A stretch of 64,000 nt of DNA, from NCBI GenBank assembly GCA_018466975.1, contig CM031555.1:682001-746000 (forward strand), given 5' to 3'. Below the pieces are notes generated by a model. The model had not been told where the DNA came from and did no database searches. It worked only from the letters and a program-made list of their open reading frames with translations. Shown here piece by piece: positions 1 through 11,632 of this stretch (positions are counted from its first letter, which is position 1; each line of letters starts with the position of its first letter). A program made the position numbers and the translations under genes. The stretch comes from Sparassis latifolia. Taxonomy: Eukaryota; Basidiomycota; Agaricomycetes; Polyporales; Sparassidaceae.

Positions 1-286
1 CCGGATCATTGGCGCGCAGGTACATCAGCTAAACCAGTCTCTTACGGAATTTCCACGAAATCAGTGCGTCGATAGCTATTTTCTTCATTTCCTTCTTTCA
101 AAACATATCTCGAATTTCTCCTTTTAGATTTCTCTCCCGAGGTCTGTCCCAATCTGGGCACGAGACCTCTCCGCGCTGGTCAACCCATTTCCTTATATCT
201 ACCTCTCTTCGGCGCTCGGTGCGTGTTGACGGTCGCGCGCATTATAACTCGTGCGCCTGAGCTCAACCTTCCCTCTGCCTCCTGCC
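1..286 (+). promoter_or_regulatory. 5' flank of the Zn2Cys6 regulator gene
   Basis: No gene is visible. The stretch is pyrimidine-rich from about 85 to 215, as expected for a fungal promoter or 5' UTR leading to the ATG at 287. No clear TATA box was found. Confidence 0.4.
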
Positions 287-1930
287 ATGGATCCTACCAG
301 GCGTCACACCACCGACCATCCCGAGCCCGCACGTCGTCCAGCCTCCCACTCTCGCAACCCGTCTCCCCCGGGTAATCTGGGTCACCCGCAAGTGCAGCCC
401 TCTCTGCCTTCAATACATGAGCTGAGCCTACGGCCTCAACTGCCCTCTCCGGTCCCGCCTTATGGTCACCCGCCCGGCACAAGCTACCCTGTAGCCTCTG
501 GAAGCAATCCCGGTGAGCAGCGCCCCTGATCCGCAACATACAATTAATGAGCGGGTATCGTCTAGGTACGCGTCCTGTGCAGGAGGATTCCGATCCCGAG
601 GACCAGCAGGAGCCTCCGAAGAAGAAACGCCGTCGCCAGGCTCTCAGTTGCACAGGTATGGGACTCAGCTCTCGAGGTGCACGATGTCATCACTGATTGG
701 CGACACGTTCTACCCACGTACATACGAAATCGCTCCCATCCCACAACATTCTCGCTTTTTTTGCGGACTTGTCGGTGCCGATACCGGATTGCAGAATGCA
801 AGAGACGGAAGATTAAATGTGATAGGTCCGGAGCCTATCTTCTTCTAGAGCATTGTAGCCAAATCTGATAGGCGATACAATCTTGGCTCTCCAGGGCGCA
901 ACCATGCGGACCATGCGCGAGGCGCGGAGAACATCTCAAATGCCAATGGCACATAATAGAACCAATGTAAGTAGGTTTGACTTATCACGTTGCCAGGCAG
1001 CCGTTCTGATATTCTGCAACTCACAAGGGAGAAGTATGTCACACGCACGGAATATGATGAACTCAAATCGCGAGTGTACGAACTCGAAGCCCTTGTCTCG
1101 CGCATGCGTACCACCGCACCTTCTCTTCCTGGTCGAATGGCCATGTCCTCGCCCATGATCGCGATGTCGCCGGGCTCTCCGGCCGATCCTATACAGGGAA
1201 CGATGATCACACCATATCATCCGGGGCTTACCAGTGCAGGTTCCTCGGCATATCATAGGATGATACCCCCTACACGATCCCCACCTGATCGTGGGGAGTC
1301 ATCATCTGTGCGCGGAGAGCCCTCTTCTCGACCTGCGGGATCGTCCGCAGCTCGCAGTCCGCCTCACCGCTCGTCTGCCTCCTACGTCTCCATGAGTCGC
1401 CCCATGCCCCCCGCCATGCCATCTACCGACCCCGCTCACCCATCCGTCTCACCGGAGCGCTTGTCCAGAGCCCCTCAGCCCACACCATCCTCGGAACCTG
1501 TGTCTTCCTCTGTGGTGACCTCCAGACGCGCTTCGCTTTCCCTCGCCGCAATCACGACCCCGTTCATACCTGACACCAAGCCCCAGAGCCCGCCAAAAAA
1601 ATACCAGGCGCAGACACCATCCCAGCCGGGCCAGCGTCTGCGCCCAGCACCAGCATACCACGGCTCGGCTCAAGCGGTGTAGGCGCACCTCCACCACCTC
1701 CACCACCTCCCCCGTCTCTCACCCGCCGGCGCGCCCGCACGGGGCCCTCAGAGACTGGGCGTCCATCGGTAGCGACGGCTTCGTCGGAGCTCTACGATAT
1801 GAGGCGGCCGTCCTCGTCGTCTGCCTCTCCGACGTTTTCTTCCTCTACTCTACGCCCATACAGTAACCGCTCGCGGACGGGCAATCCTGAAGACGACGAG
1901 CGGACACGCGCCGGTCCGTCTCGATCTTGA
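287..1930 (+). CDS. Zn2Cys6 (fungal C6) transcription factor, frame broken at an A7 run
   Basis: Predicted nuclear DNA-binding regulator. Exons read as 287-512, 566-655, 795-825, 895-966 and 1028-1930. The zinc cluster is assembled across three introns: ALSCTECKRRKIKCDR, then AQPCGPCARRGEHLKC, giving the six cysteines of the Zn2Cys6 family. A basic KKKRRR stretch lies just upstream. The motif EKYVTRTEYDELKSRVYELE following QWHIIEPM is a linker and short coiled coil typical of basidiomycete members. The rest is Ser/Pro-rich and low in complexity. From 1028 the frame would stop at 1680-1682, but another frame carries a natural-looking Pro/Ser/Arg tail (nine prolines near 1688-1714) to a stop at 1928-1930. 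The switch falls at seven A's, 1595-1601, so a one-base assembly error, a real frameshift or an unseen intron is possible. No MHR (fungal-trans) domain was seen and the target genes are unknown. Confidence 0.8.
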
Positions 1931-2651
1931 CAGGGGGACGCGGTTCCTTTTTCTAGGCGAAGCAAGGGTTCTAGCGGCACTACAGGTGGATACATCTGTT
2001 TTCATCTTTATCTTGGGTGTCTCGTCGATGCATATAGCTCCTTGTAGCCTTCACTGTACTTTTACGTGCATCTTTTTTGATGCTCACTATACCCAGTTAT
2101 TTAAATCTGAATTTACGGTGCAAATACTTTTGTATCCATATTTATGCGCTTGTCTCAGTGCAAACAAATGTCTCATCGAATGCAGCATCCGCCGGCGGCA
2201 AACTCAAAACCGACAACGTGGTGTATAAAACGAAAATCATATTTCTAGTCTATCCGGTTTGAGAAGAGTCATGGTGTAAGAAGGCGGCATCGTGGAGGAA
2301 TTTGGAAATAGCATAAGGCATGTGTTAGGGACCGGAGACATAGATCCACCCGCTCCCTGCGTGGGTCGTTGGAGGAGCAGCTGTGCGAATTTCTCGGCGC
2401 ACGATCGCGAAAGCACTTCACGCATGGAACTCGCCGACACTCTACGAGCACTCGGCTTCCACTCTGAGGTTGGCAAGAGTCGTCCAGCAGCGTGGCCACC
2501 GTCGGGAGTCCGTGAGTACCTGCCCAGGTGACACATGTCAGGACGGAGGGATCCAAGATGCAAGATTGCGATGGGCATAACCGCTGGCCGTACAGCTGTT
2601 GCATGCATTGCCCGAGCCACAACTCGAAGACGGCCAATCCGCGCGTCGCGA
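1931..2651. other. Intergenic, convergent 3' ends
   Basis: Lies between the ends of the zinc-cluster gene and UPF1. It is AT-rich at 2000-2260 and contains a TATA-like GTATAAAA at 2221-2228. Only short unconvincing ORFs are present, so I read it as two 3' UTRs plus spacer. Confidence 0.5.
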
Positions 2652-5600
2652 CTAGAAAACGGTGAGACCAGACTGGGTGCCGGCGTACTGCGACTTCATG
2701 TCGTCCAAATCGGTGTCGTCCTGACTCTTGTAATCGTATTGCGATAAACCCATGTCGGATGCTCCCGCGATAGACCCAAACGAAGTCCGGCGCCGTAATC
2801 TGTCTGACTGTGAGTAGCCCATGCTGCCGATAGGTCGATCGGAGGGTCCAACTGCGCTCCCTATAATGCTCGAACTGTCGGTACCACTGGGACCAATGTC
2901 TTGAGATATAATAGAACTAGCATAGCTCCCATAGGTGCTGCGCTTCGCGCCATTGGGCCGCTGCATGCCCGATCCAAATGGTCCACTGGGAGCGTACGTC
3001 GGCAAGCCCGACGAGTAGGTGGCCTGCGAGCGTAAGGATTGAACATCTGAGGGAATGTAGCCCAGCGCATCATGAGTGCGGTAGAAACTGGCATCGAAGC
3101 GGCTGGGTGTGCCGGATCGGCGACCTGCACCAGCGCCATCAGCTTACGTCAACCGGCACAATTAAAGATCTTGACGTACCATCACCCATCATCCCGCCTC
3201 CAAAAAAGTCGCGCGCATTGGTCTCGTGCCTCCGGTACTCGTCCATCGCCTTGACCAGAGTACGCCTTGGTTTGCTAAATTGAATCATACTGGGTTGCAG
3301 ATTATTCAGGGGGCCTTCCACAAGACAATTCTTCTCCTTGTAATGGGTTAGTAGGTAGTGCCAAAGAGGATGCTGCGCATCAAAATGAGTAAATAAAACT
3401 CTGTCAAGACGCCGTTGCAATGCACTGCCCACCTTGCTCAGAACCTTCGGATTGCCAAGGATGACAACGCCGTACTTCGCACGAGTAAGGGCCACGTTCA
3501 ACCGCCTGGGATCGTTCAAGAAACCGATACCCTGGTGTTCATTACTCCGCACACAGCTGAGAATGATGTAATCCTTCTCGCGACCTTGAAAGGCATCGAC
3601 GCTAGCCACTTCAATCTCCTTGTAGAGGTCCTTCTTCAACGAGCCATTGAACTGCATATAATTGACGATATACGACCGTTGACCTTCGTAAGGAGTGACG
3701 ACGCCAATCTGACTGGGAACAACACCAGACTTGAAGAATTTAGTGACGATCTTTTCAACATTAGATGCTTCAGTTCTGATAATTATGAATTAGCTACAAT
3801 AGTTGGACTGGCAACGTCACGTAAAGCCAAGCACATACCGGTTCAGGAAGGACGTCCCGCTAGATGAAATTTCTTCCTGGCCCAGGTTCTGATAGAAGAA
3901 CATGGGAGTATCAGGGACAGGCCATGGGAAGTCGACGTTCTTGCGCAATCGCTCAGGAGCTGTAACACCGTTCTGCAAAGTTCCCTCGTAGAACATGTTG
4001 GATGGGAATTCGGACAAACACGGGTGCATGCGATACTGGACCTGCAAACGAATTGGGCGGTTGCCCAAGACCACGAGACGCTCGAAAAGAGACTGTGTCA
4101 GTCCGGCACGCGCAGCCTTCTTGTTCATGATGACGGGACCGAGTTGCTGATAATACGTCAGCACGTCAAGAGCTCACAGCCTTAGGTAAATGTGAGTACA
4201 AACCTGATGGTCTCCGACAAGTACGACTTGTTTGCACCCGAGCACCACTGGAATCATACACTCTAGATGACACATCAGTAACAGTAAATGAACCGCCGTG
4301 ACAAAACACATACCTGGTTCGGCGGACTGAGTCGCCTCGTCGATGAGAACAGTTCTGAACTTGAGCTTGCTCAAACGGGGATCACCAGCACCGACACAGG
4401 TACAACAGATGACATCGGCTGCACTGAGAATCTCCTTTTCGCACTGCCGGATAAGCGTCTTGTACTTCCTCTCGTCGTTAGAGCTCAGCTCTCCCTGTTC
4501 GTTCTTGAGTTGGATAAGCTTCTGGAGCTCCACATGAGTAGTGTTGTTGGCAACTTGCTGATGCAGCGTCAGGAAGGACACGGACGAGTCGAGCGCCTCG
4601 CGTGATTTAGCGGTCAGGCGGACAACTTTGAGTCCAGTGGCGTGTATCTTCTCCGTGAGCTGATCCACGGCGACGTTGGATGGAGCGCAGACAAGAACCT
4701 GACCCGGATTCATTTTGGCTAGATGATAGACAATTGAGGCCGATGTGACCGTCTTGCCGGTACCAGGTGGACCTTGGATCAAGCTGATAGGCTTCTGCAG
4801 AACGCTTTTTACAGCATACATCTGCGAATGATTGAGCTCTGGGAGTCCAGGAGCAGAAAAACGCTTGGGCATCTGAGTCCGAAGAACCTGCGGTTCTAAT
4901 TCATGACCCAAAAGCTTGTGGTACTACACACGGTGTCAATTTCATGTGACACTAGAGTACCACAATAATACTCACGATGTACCCGCTGACGCTCTTCTCG
5001 TCAACTGCGAAGGTTTTCATTGCAAGCTGCATCCTGTCGAAGCTAGTCGACTTCCACACAAAGTCCGCCGTGAAGTTGTGGGTGATCTCCAAGGGGACGC
5101 CCTCGGACCTTCTAAGCTCCAGACCAATTTCGTCGGAGACGTCTGTTGCGCGTAATTAATTTCGGGATAATGCCCACATCACGACAGCACTCACTGTTTG
5201 GGACCTTGATGACATGACCATCGCCTTCCCAGGGCTTGTGCAATTGACCGGAATATTTCAGCCTGAGCTCGTCACCCACTGCCAGGCGAACCTCGCCGCT
5301 CTCAAGTTTGGGTAAAGAGAACCACGCGACTCGCTTCTGGTTGAGACCAAGGTCCCACCGCACGGTAATGTCCGTCTGTGTCTGGGACTCTTTCAATTTC
5401 TTATCATAATCAGCTTCAATTTTCACAAGGGGGCCGAAGATGTTCTGGTACTGGTAAGCATCCTCATACCGCACAAGGATCGACTGAGGTTCGTCATCGG
5501 CTCCGGGTTTCTCTAAATCTTCTAAGGTGGCATTCGCATTGTCGCGCCAGAGATCCTCGAGGCGGTTAATCTGCTGGAAAGAGATCTGACGGGACCTCAG

Positions 5601-6383
5601 TTGCTCGGCTTCGCTCGGGGGCTTGACCAGCCATGACAAAAAGGACCGGTCGTCAATCAACGGGGCCCACAACGAGGCATTCCACGAGATGTCCTTGGAT
5701 ATGGCAGCACACGGTTGGCTATAGAAACCTTCTGTTAAGGCCCTGCTTCTCCACGGTGAAAATCACTTACCGGCAGAGGAGTACGACGACCGTGTCGCTC
5801 TTGGCCGGGATGAAACCCAGCGTGAAAACGTTCTTGCTGCCACAGTTGTAGCACTCGGGAATAGTCTCTCCCAGAGGAGACTCGGCATGCAAGATGACCT
5901 CCTTGTGCTTAGCGCGCACGAGGTGGTTCACGATATGCGACGCCGAGGTGTTGCCGCGGGAGTTGCAGAACCACTTGGAGCAGATAAGGCATCTCACAAC
6001 TGAGGCGGGGGAATGTATGCCACAGTAGCTGCAACGAAATATATTAGACATATGCGGTCGACCTTTCGATAGGTATGATTAAGTTACCTGCATGCATGCG
6101 GGGGCAAATCCACCTGGCTCTCGTCTTTCAAGTCGTCTAGGACCGCGTCAAAATCCTCGTCCAAACTATTCCGGACAGACCCATGGCTATGAGTTCCGCG
6201 CCCGTTTCCATTCGGGGACGATACGAGTGAGCGGTCGTCTGTGATCGAGAGACTCTCGAGGTCCACCGGAACGTGGCTCTGGCTGTTCGTATTAGCGGTG
6301 TAGATCGAAGAAGTATCGTCCACAATGCCGATGCCGCCATAAGACGACGCGGAGTCGTACTGAAAGTTTTCGAATGAATCCAT
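2652..6383 (-). CDS. UPF1: UPF1/NAM7-type RNA helicase of nonsense-mediated mRNA decay
   Basis: ATP-dependent 5'-3' RNA helicase (SF1), the central factor of nonsense-mediated decay; cytoplasmic. Nine exons run from the ATG at 6381-6383 to the stop at 2652-2654. The order is an acidic Ser-rich N terminus, then the Cys/His-rich UPF2-binding domain ([33 protein letters not shown]; about 6090-5770), then the 1B stalk region. The helicase core follows: motif I GPPGTGKT near 4770-4750, motif [11 protein letters not shown] near 4330, QYRMHP near 4045, [12 protein letters not shown] near 3585 and [11 protein letters not shown] near 3490. The C-terminal tail is Ser/Gly/Gln-rich with scattered SQ dipeptides (ISQD, YSQS, LSQYD, KSQ). 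In other UPF1 proteins such SQ sites are phosphorylation targets; that role here is inferred. All splice joins restore family-conserved sequence, for example [13 protein letters not shown]. Start choice is clear. It shares a 217-bp divergent promoter with the HYPK-like gene. Confidence 0.97.
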
Positions 6384-6600
6384 GTCTCAGAGAATGCAGC
6401 AAGATGAGAGAAGAGTAAGAAGAGTCGTTGTGGCGGCGGCGGCTCCGCGGCCGCTTACTGTTACCAGGCCATGTGGAAAGCACGTGGCTAGTATGCTTCC
6501 GCAAAGTTTAAGATTCGTGAAATTAGTTGTACCTTCAGCTCTCAAGTCTCTACGCGAAAAGCCTTGTGTGCACGGCATAGTTAAAATAGAAGAATACAAG
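6384..6600. promoter_or_regulatory. Bidirectional promoter between UPF1 and the HYPK-like gene
   Basis: Only 217 bp separate the two start codons, so both promoters must lie here or extend into the genes. The stretch includes a GC-rich GGCGGCGGCGGCTCCGCGGC block at about 6431-6450. No TATA box is evident. Confidence 0.5.
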
Positions 6601-6999
6601 ATGTCTCATCTTGCACGGAGCAATGGGAGGCCAGAACCGGAGGTTATAGTCAACGTGCGCTCCACAACTTCGAGCTATCGTACTGCCAGAGACATTGAGA
6701 CTTTCCAGTTCGCAGACGGATGTGCGTATTCGAAGGGCAAGATGGAGGAAGTGTTTCGGAGTGGATTCATGGACAAGCCTGTTGCTAAGCACGCGAGGGA
6801 GCCTGGTAGTGCAAAGCGGGATGACATAGATCTCCTTGTAAAGCTACAATTTACTCACCCAAGCGGACCGAACTCATCGTATGAATAGGTGCACGAATTG
6901 GAGATCCCTCGACATCAAGCAGAAAGGCTACTCATCGAGAAGAACGGGGACATCGTTCGAGTGCTCGAGGACTGGGTCTCTATTCCAGGATCATCGTAA
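6601..6999 (+). CDS. HYPK-like protein (NatA/ribosome-associated, UBA-type C terminus)
   Basis: Small predicted protein of 97 residues. Exons 6601-6654, 6709-6837 and 6889-6999 join in frame with 54- and 51-nt GT-AG introns. The C terminus, DDIDLLVHELEIPRHQAERL followed by LIEKNGDIVRVLEDW, matches the layout of the HYPK UBA-like domain. In other eukaryotes HYPK binds and tunes the N-terminal acetyltransferase NatA at the ribosome; that function is transferred by homology. The middle exon (FADGCAYSKGKMEEVF) carries the polar helix expected upstream of the UBA. The unspliced sequence mimics a longer 168-codon ORF beginning at 6382, which is an artefact of both introns being open. It was recognised from family pattern only, so a profile search would settle it. 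Confidence 0.75.
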
Positions 7000-7037
7000 T
7001 AAGGCTCGGTATGTATACGTACTACCCATCACAGTAT

Positions 7038-8282
7038 TTATTCAGAGCCGGTCTCCTGAGCTCGAGCCTTCCGCCTATCAGTGTCAAGCAAGATAGTTCC
7101 GAGCACCTGCACGAGGTTTTTTCCGCTACCTTCAACCACCGTGGTGAACTTCGTCGTCGAAGACCTGCTCGATGATCTCGTCATGGGTGGAGTGACCGGG
7201 GCCTGCTCGTTGAGCGCAACGTACTCCGGTGAGCCTATCGGGCGGGTGTTTGACCACGTCGTCTCCACTCCCGCGTTCGTGCGGACGAATGACCTTAAAG
7301 AAATTGAGTCCATGCTGTGAGACGCGCGTCCGACAACATTCGGTCCTGACGCGAGCACCGCGGAAGTCATGCGGAGCTCGGCCACACCATCCTCAGGCTC
7401 GCATCTGCCCTCCGTCGCCAAGGTATTCCAGTTGATAGGCTTGGTAGAGCCAATGAAGTTTTTGGGGAGGACAGGTGTCATGCCGGCGAATTCAGCGATG
7501 TAATCGGAAGGCCCGTAGCGGTCCCGCAGCTGCGAGAGGACCCGTCCACGTCTGGGCTTCTGCAGCAGGTAAGACTGGAGTCTTGGTGAGCGCGTGTAGG
7601 TCAGACCGGCATACTTCTGGGGCTGCTGCTCGATGGATGTCGCAGTGGGAGATTTATACTCCTCGTACGCCTGCGTAGCGCGGAAGTCCTTGAGGTATTC
7701 GTCCGTCCTGGGTTTAATTGATTGCTCCCATAGCGTGGTCGGCACGGATCCGCGCCCCTCCTTCTCCAAATGCTTCTTCAGGTACTCTCGGAATGCTGGC
7801 CGCATTTTGCGTAGCTTCTCGAGGTAACGCTCGAATTCCCTCTCCGGCATGGCATTAATGTTCGCGACCGCGGTGCTCTTGCCCGTCAACGCCGCTCCAA
7901 CACCTCTGTCGTCCACTCCTGAATCCGAACTACCAAACTCCGAGTCCACCTGCCACCTGATCTCGCCGAGAGGGCCCAGCTTGTTCGACCATGTACTCCC
8001 CCCTCTGACATGTGGTGTTGCCCCGACCTCGTCCCACATCTGGATCCACCTCCTCTGTTGCTCCGCGCTTTTCCATTCTGTTTGCTGCTGCCTCGAATCC
8101 ACGGCATGAACGAATACAGTGGCATTCCGATGACGAACAGGCAGCGGCCGTTTGAAACCAAAGTTGCCACGGTAGGCGTGTCCGCCATAGGAAGTGTAAG
8201 CCTGCGCGATTGCTGGGTCAAACGACGCGAATTTTGACTGCCGCAAAAGGGCAGCAAATTGGGACGATGGTTGTGTCGCCAT
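7038..8282 (-). CDS. MRP51: Mitochondrial small-subunit ribosomal protein Mrp51 (bS1m)
   Basis: Component of the fungal mitoribosomal small subunit, needed in yeast for translation of some mitochondrial mRNAs. Single exon of 414 residues. The N terminus has the family hallmark SQFAALLRQSKFASFDPAIA, then GHAYRGNFGFKRPLPVRHR and VDSRQQQTEW. A second conserved segment is YGPSDYIAEFAGMTPVLP. I chose the ATG at 8280-8282 because the family block starts four residues later. The open frame runs 37 codons further upstream to 8393, but that part overlaps promoter-like sequence and looks unconserved. No strong cleavable presequence is obvious. The gene is convergent with the HYPK-like gene, 38 bp away. 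Confidence 0.9.
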   Translation of the reverse strand: MATQPSSQFAALLRQSKFASFDPAIAQAYTSYGGHAYRGNFGFKRPLPVRHRNATVFVHAVDSRQQQTEWKSAEQQRRWIQMWDEVGATPHVRGGSTWSNKLGPLGEIRWQVDSEFGSSDSGVDDRGVGAALTGKSTAVANINAMPEREFERYLEKLRKMRPAFREYLKKHLEKEGRGSVPTTLWEQSIKPRTDEYLKDFRATQAYEEYKSPTATSIEQQPQKYAGLTYTRSPRLQSYLLQKPRRGRVLSQLRDRYGPSDYIAEFAGMTPVLPKNFIGSTKPINWNTLATEGRCEPEDGVAELRMTSAVLASGPNVVGRASHSMDSISLRSFVRTNAGVETTWSNTRPIGSPEYVALNEQAPVTPPMTRSSSRSSTTKFTTVVEGSGKNLVQVLGTILLDTDRRKARAQETGSE

Positions 8283-8371
8283 AGACGGTCCACACGAGTG
8301 GAAAGCGAACGAGAGCGAGCACACGAGATAGAGACTACGGCGAGATAGCGCTCGTGAAACGCTAGGTGTCA

Positions 8372-8396
8372 CACGTGACATGTGACATATCACGTG
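8372..8396. promoter_or_regulatory. Two CACGTG E-boxes upstream of MRP51
   Basis: CACGTG occurs at 8372-8377 (within CACACGTGAC) and again at 8391-8396 (ATCACGTGC), 90-115 bp upstream of the MRP51 start. Such palindromes are bound by Cbf1/USF-type bHLH factors in fungi. Use at this promoter is inference. Confidence 0.45.
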
Positions 8397-9533
8397 CTAC
8401 CTGCCAAAATTCAAGATCGTGACGCTGTTCGAGCGGAGCTTCGGATATTCCCGAGGCACTTTTAAACAGGTGCTGGCGCTTGTATCTCAATTCAAGACGA
8501 CGTTCAAAATATTGTTGTCCTGTCCCTCTGCTTGTGTCTTCGGACCTCGCGGTTTCACGACTTGACAGTCCAGACAAACGTCGGGGATGGACTTTTCAAA
8601 AGAGATGTCTCGAAAACAATCTTTGCTGATTGCTTCTCCCTCTGGTTGAGAGGCCAGGATGCAGGATCACCTGGAGGTCACCTACATCTCTGATCCAGTC
8701 AAATAGCAACATGTCCGTGGTGCTACTGTTCAATTCGGTGAGTGTCCGTGTCGTTCTTCAGCGAGTCGTGTTGCTGTGGAACCAATGAAGATAATCCTGG
8801 TAACATTATGCACCCCGATGTGAGAGCCGTGGCGTGTCGTTGTTCTGCGGGACGCGTCAACGTCAACGGTGTTCACAGGCCCTCGTTCGTGGGCATCATA
8901 TGATTGCTGGGTGTGCGTGGAGAATGAAAGGCGAGGCTGAGGTTTTCCCTGACGAGCATTCTACTCTGGCCGAGATCGGTGTAGAATATGCCATCGCTGA
9001 CATTTCCATTCGTAGGTATGCCTACTCCAGGGGTGGCGATACCTAAAGCGCGTCGGTACATGACCGCGCTTATAATTTGCCCTGGTCCCCCCATGCATCG
9101 GAGTTACCGGGCGCAATGGGTAGAGTAAAGACGGGTGGTACGAAGCTTTGAGTTTTATGTACCAGCGTACAATCTACGTGTACATATGCCGTGTATTGCC
9201 TCTGTTCTGCGTGCGACGTCAATCTCGATGTGTACAAATGTATGTTTTCGGGAGAAGAAATGGATGTTTTCATCAGAAGTTGTAATGCCGCTAAACCGGA
9301 TATGGAGAACGTGCGCGCGCTTGCGGTGCAAGTTACGAAATTGCAGTAAGCGTCGGTACGTTGCACATCGTTCACTCGGCTGGTGACTGTTCTTGCCTGT
9401 GTCCTTCATCCCCGCCACGTCGACCTGCACGTTCTGCCCGTCCTCGCTCTCGTTGCGCTACGCGCAGTGTGCGCAGCAGCTGGTCTTTACCAAAATAGTC
9501 TTTGGCGTTCGTGCTCTTCCGCTTACCAGCCAC
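8397..9533. other. Intergenic, no convincing gene
   Basis: About 1.1 kb between divergent MRP51 and the nucleotide-sugar transporter. ORFs are short, overlap on both strands and show no recognisable motif. Presumably promoter and 5' UTR of both genes. Confidence 0.4.
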
Positions 9534-11228
9534 ATGGACCGCCCTGTTCCTCGGAGAGCCTCTGCGTTCACCGCGTCAAAAGCGACCCCCGCCGCCCTCG
9601 ACATGTACCATAGGCCATATCCGACGAGCCGCACGGGCACCCCATCTCCGCTTCTTGAGGAACCCTCGCACCATCTGCTGCTGCCGCGCTCGAGCCCGAG
9701 GCTGACACCGACTCTCCCGCTTTCCCTCCAGCATACGCCTCAATCCTTCGCGTCGAAGGACGCAGCGCCGAGCAGCGTTGCCACGGATAATGGCCCGACG
9801 GTCTGTGGCATGCCTCTGAAATATGTCTCGTAAGTGCGCCCAAAGTTACTTCCCAGCCTCGTCTTACGCTCGCATAGATTGATCACACTCGCGGTACAGA
9901 ATGCTGCACTCTCAATCGTGATGCATTATTCTCGTGTGTCCACACCTGCGTCCCAAGCATACTCTCCTGCGACAGCCGTTCTGCTCAATGAGCTGCTCAA
10001 AGGCGCGATTTCCTTCGTTGTTGCCTTCTTTCGAGTAGCGTCTGCTGCAGATCCCTCCGGAATGAGGCTCACGGGATGCTGGCTGGCGTTTCGGAAAGTA
10101 TGCCGTGACATCTTTAGTCCGGACTGTTGGAAGCTCTCCATCCCGGCCATCCTATACGTCGTGCAGAACTCGCTGCAGTTCGTGGCAATAAGCAATCTCC
10201 CGGTAGCTACTTTCCAGGTAACCTACCAGATGAAGATCCTCACAACCGCCGCCTTCTCTGTCGCGCTCCTTCGAAAGAAGATCAGTTCGACAAAGTGGCT
10301 GTCCCTGTTTTTCCTCGCCATCGGAGTCGGCATCGTCCAAATTCAGAGCGGCTCTGGTCACATCCCTCAGCGTCAAAATGTTGTCGTAGGCAGTGCGCAT
10401 GAATCTGCACCGCTACACATCCACATCATGAGCCCCCTGAAGGGCTTCGGCGCCGTCACTGCAGCTTGTTTCACATCCGGCCTCGCTGGCGTTTATTTCG
10501 AGATGGTGCTCAAAAATTCCAAGGCGGATCTCTGGGTCCGGAATGTACAGCTCTCGTTGTTTTCGCTCGTACCGGCCGTCCTCCCCATCATTTTCGAGAC
10601 ACCCGCTCCGCACTCTCGCGTTGGTGGCAGCATCATGTCGATTTTACTGCGTAATTTCGGCGGCTGGGCATGGGCGACGGTCATTATACAGGTACTGGGC
10701 GGCCTGATCACAGCAGTCGTCATCAAGTACTCAGACAACATCCTGAAGGGATTCGCGACGAGTTTGTCGATCGTTCTGTCCTTCCTGGCGTCGGTCGCGC
10801 TGTTCGGGTTCCGCATCACCCCGTCATTCCTCATCGGATCCTCGACCGTCCTGATCGCGACGTTCATGTACAACCAGCCACCAGGGAAGGAACTCGTCAC
10901 TATCTCGGGCGTGATGCCTGCACGGTGTCCGACACCTACTTTCCCGAATGTGAGCCCAGATGCACCGATAATTGGACAATTCCCGCCGCAGAAGAAGTCA
11001 TCGCCATTCAGCAGCCCTCGTATCCTCGCGAACGCGCTTGGGCTGGCGAACGAAAAGTCGGAGATGGACGCTGCATTCGGCGAGACGCTCGACACACCCC
11101 GCTACCTTAGCGCACCCTACGGCTCACCGTACCCCTCGCGGACGCCCTCGCCGAACCCCACGCCACCCTGCCCACCGCCAAATTCTGCGCACGGGTTCGA
11201 TGCGCACGGCCGTTGGCAGTCGCAGTAG
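9534..11228 (+). CDS. Golgi nucleotide-sugar transporter (SLC35A / UDP-galactose type)
   Basis: Multispanning antiporter predicted to import UDP-sugar into the Golgi in exchange for UMP. Two exons, 9534-9829 and 9878-11228 (48-nt intron), encode 548 residues. After a Pro/Ser-rich cytosolic N terminus of about 95 residues come roughly ten hydrophobic segments. Family blocks include NLPVATFQVTYQMKILTTA, SGLAGVYFEMVLKNS, WVRNVQLSLFSL and KYSDNILKGFATSLSIVLS. The C-terminal 100 residues form an unusual Pro/Ser-rich tail. The block set fits the UDP-galactose/UDP-GlcNAc branch; substrate cannot be decided from sequence alone. The Golgi apyrase at 15430 would clear nucleoside diphosphate made by the same pathway. 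Confidence 0.92.
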
Positions 11229-11632
11229 CTGCTCCTTCTACGTGAACCCCCTACAATACAATCTTTGACCAGCCTATACACATAGTCATACTTGACGAGA
11301 TGCTACGATACCCCACCAACAACAGACTTTGTCTGCACCGTAGACGACGCCCTTCGTTACGATCTATCGCAAGTTATCGCGTGCGCATACATACATGCAT
11401 CGTTTCATGTTTTTTATTTTGCATCATTATTCACGAGAACATGGAACGTAGAGTAGAGAACCTTGTAATTCTCTTTAAGTAGCTTCGCTGGGCGGCGCCG
11501 GTCGCTCAAGCTAGTACGTAGTTTTGCGTAATTCCACGCACGGATACCCACAGCGCTTATGTCCGAGTCTGCATTTGCACGCGACCGCGAAGTGCGTGTG
11601 CGTGACTTTGACTTGAACGTGCACTTCCACGC
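11229..11632. other. Intergenic between transporter and MDM12
   Basis: 404 bp holding the transporter 3' UTR and the MDM12 promoter. It is AT-rich around 11400-11460. No gene seen. Confidence 0.5.

Noticed and set aside
1595..1601. Programmed frameshift at the A7 run
   Set aside because: No downstream structure was seen, and such frameshifting is not known for this regulator family; a base-count error is simpler.
6382..6888. 168-codon ORF read as a separate gene
   Set aside because: It is intron-retained sequence upstream of and within the HYPK-like gene; splicing gives a better family match.
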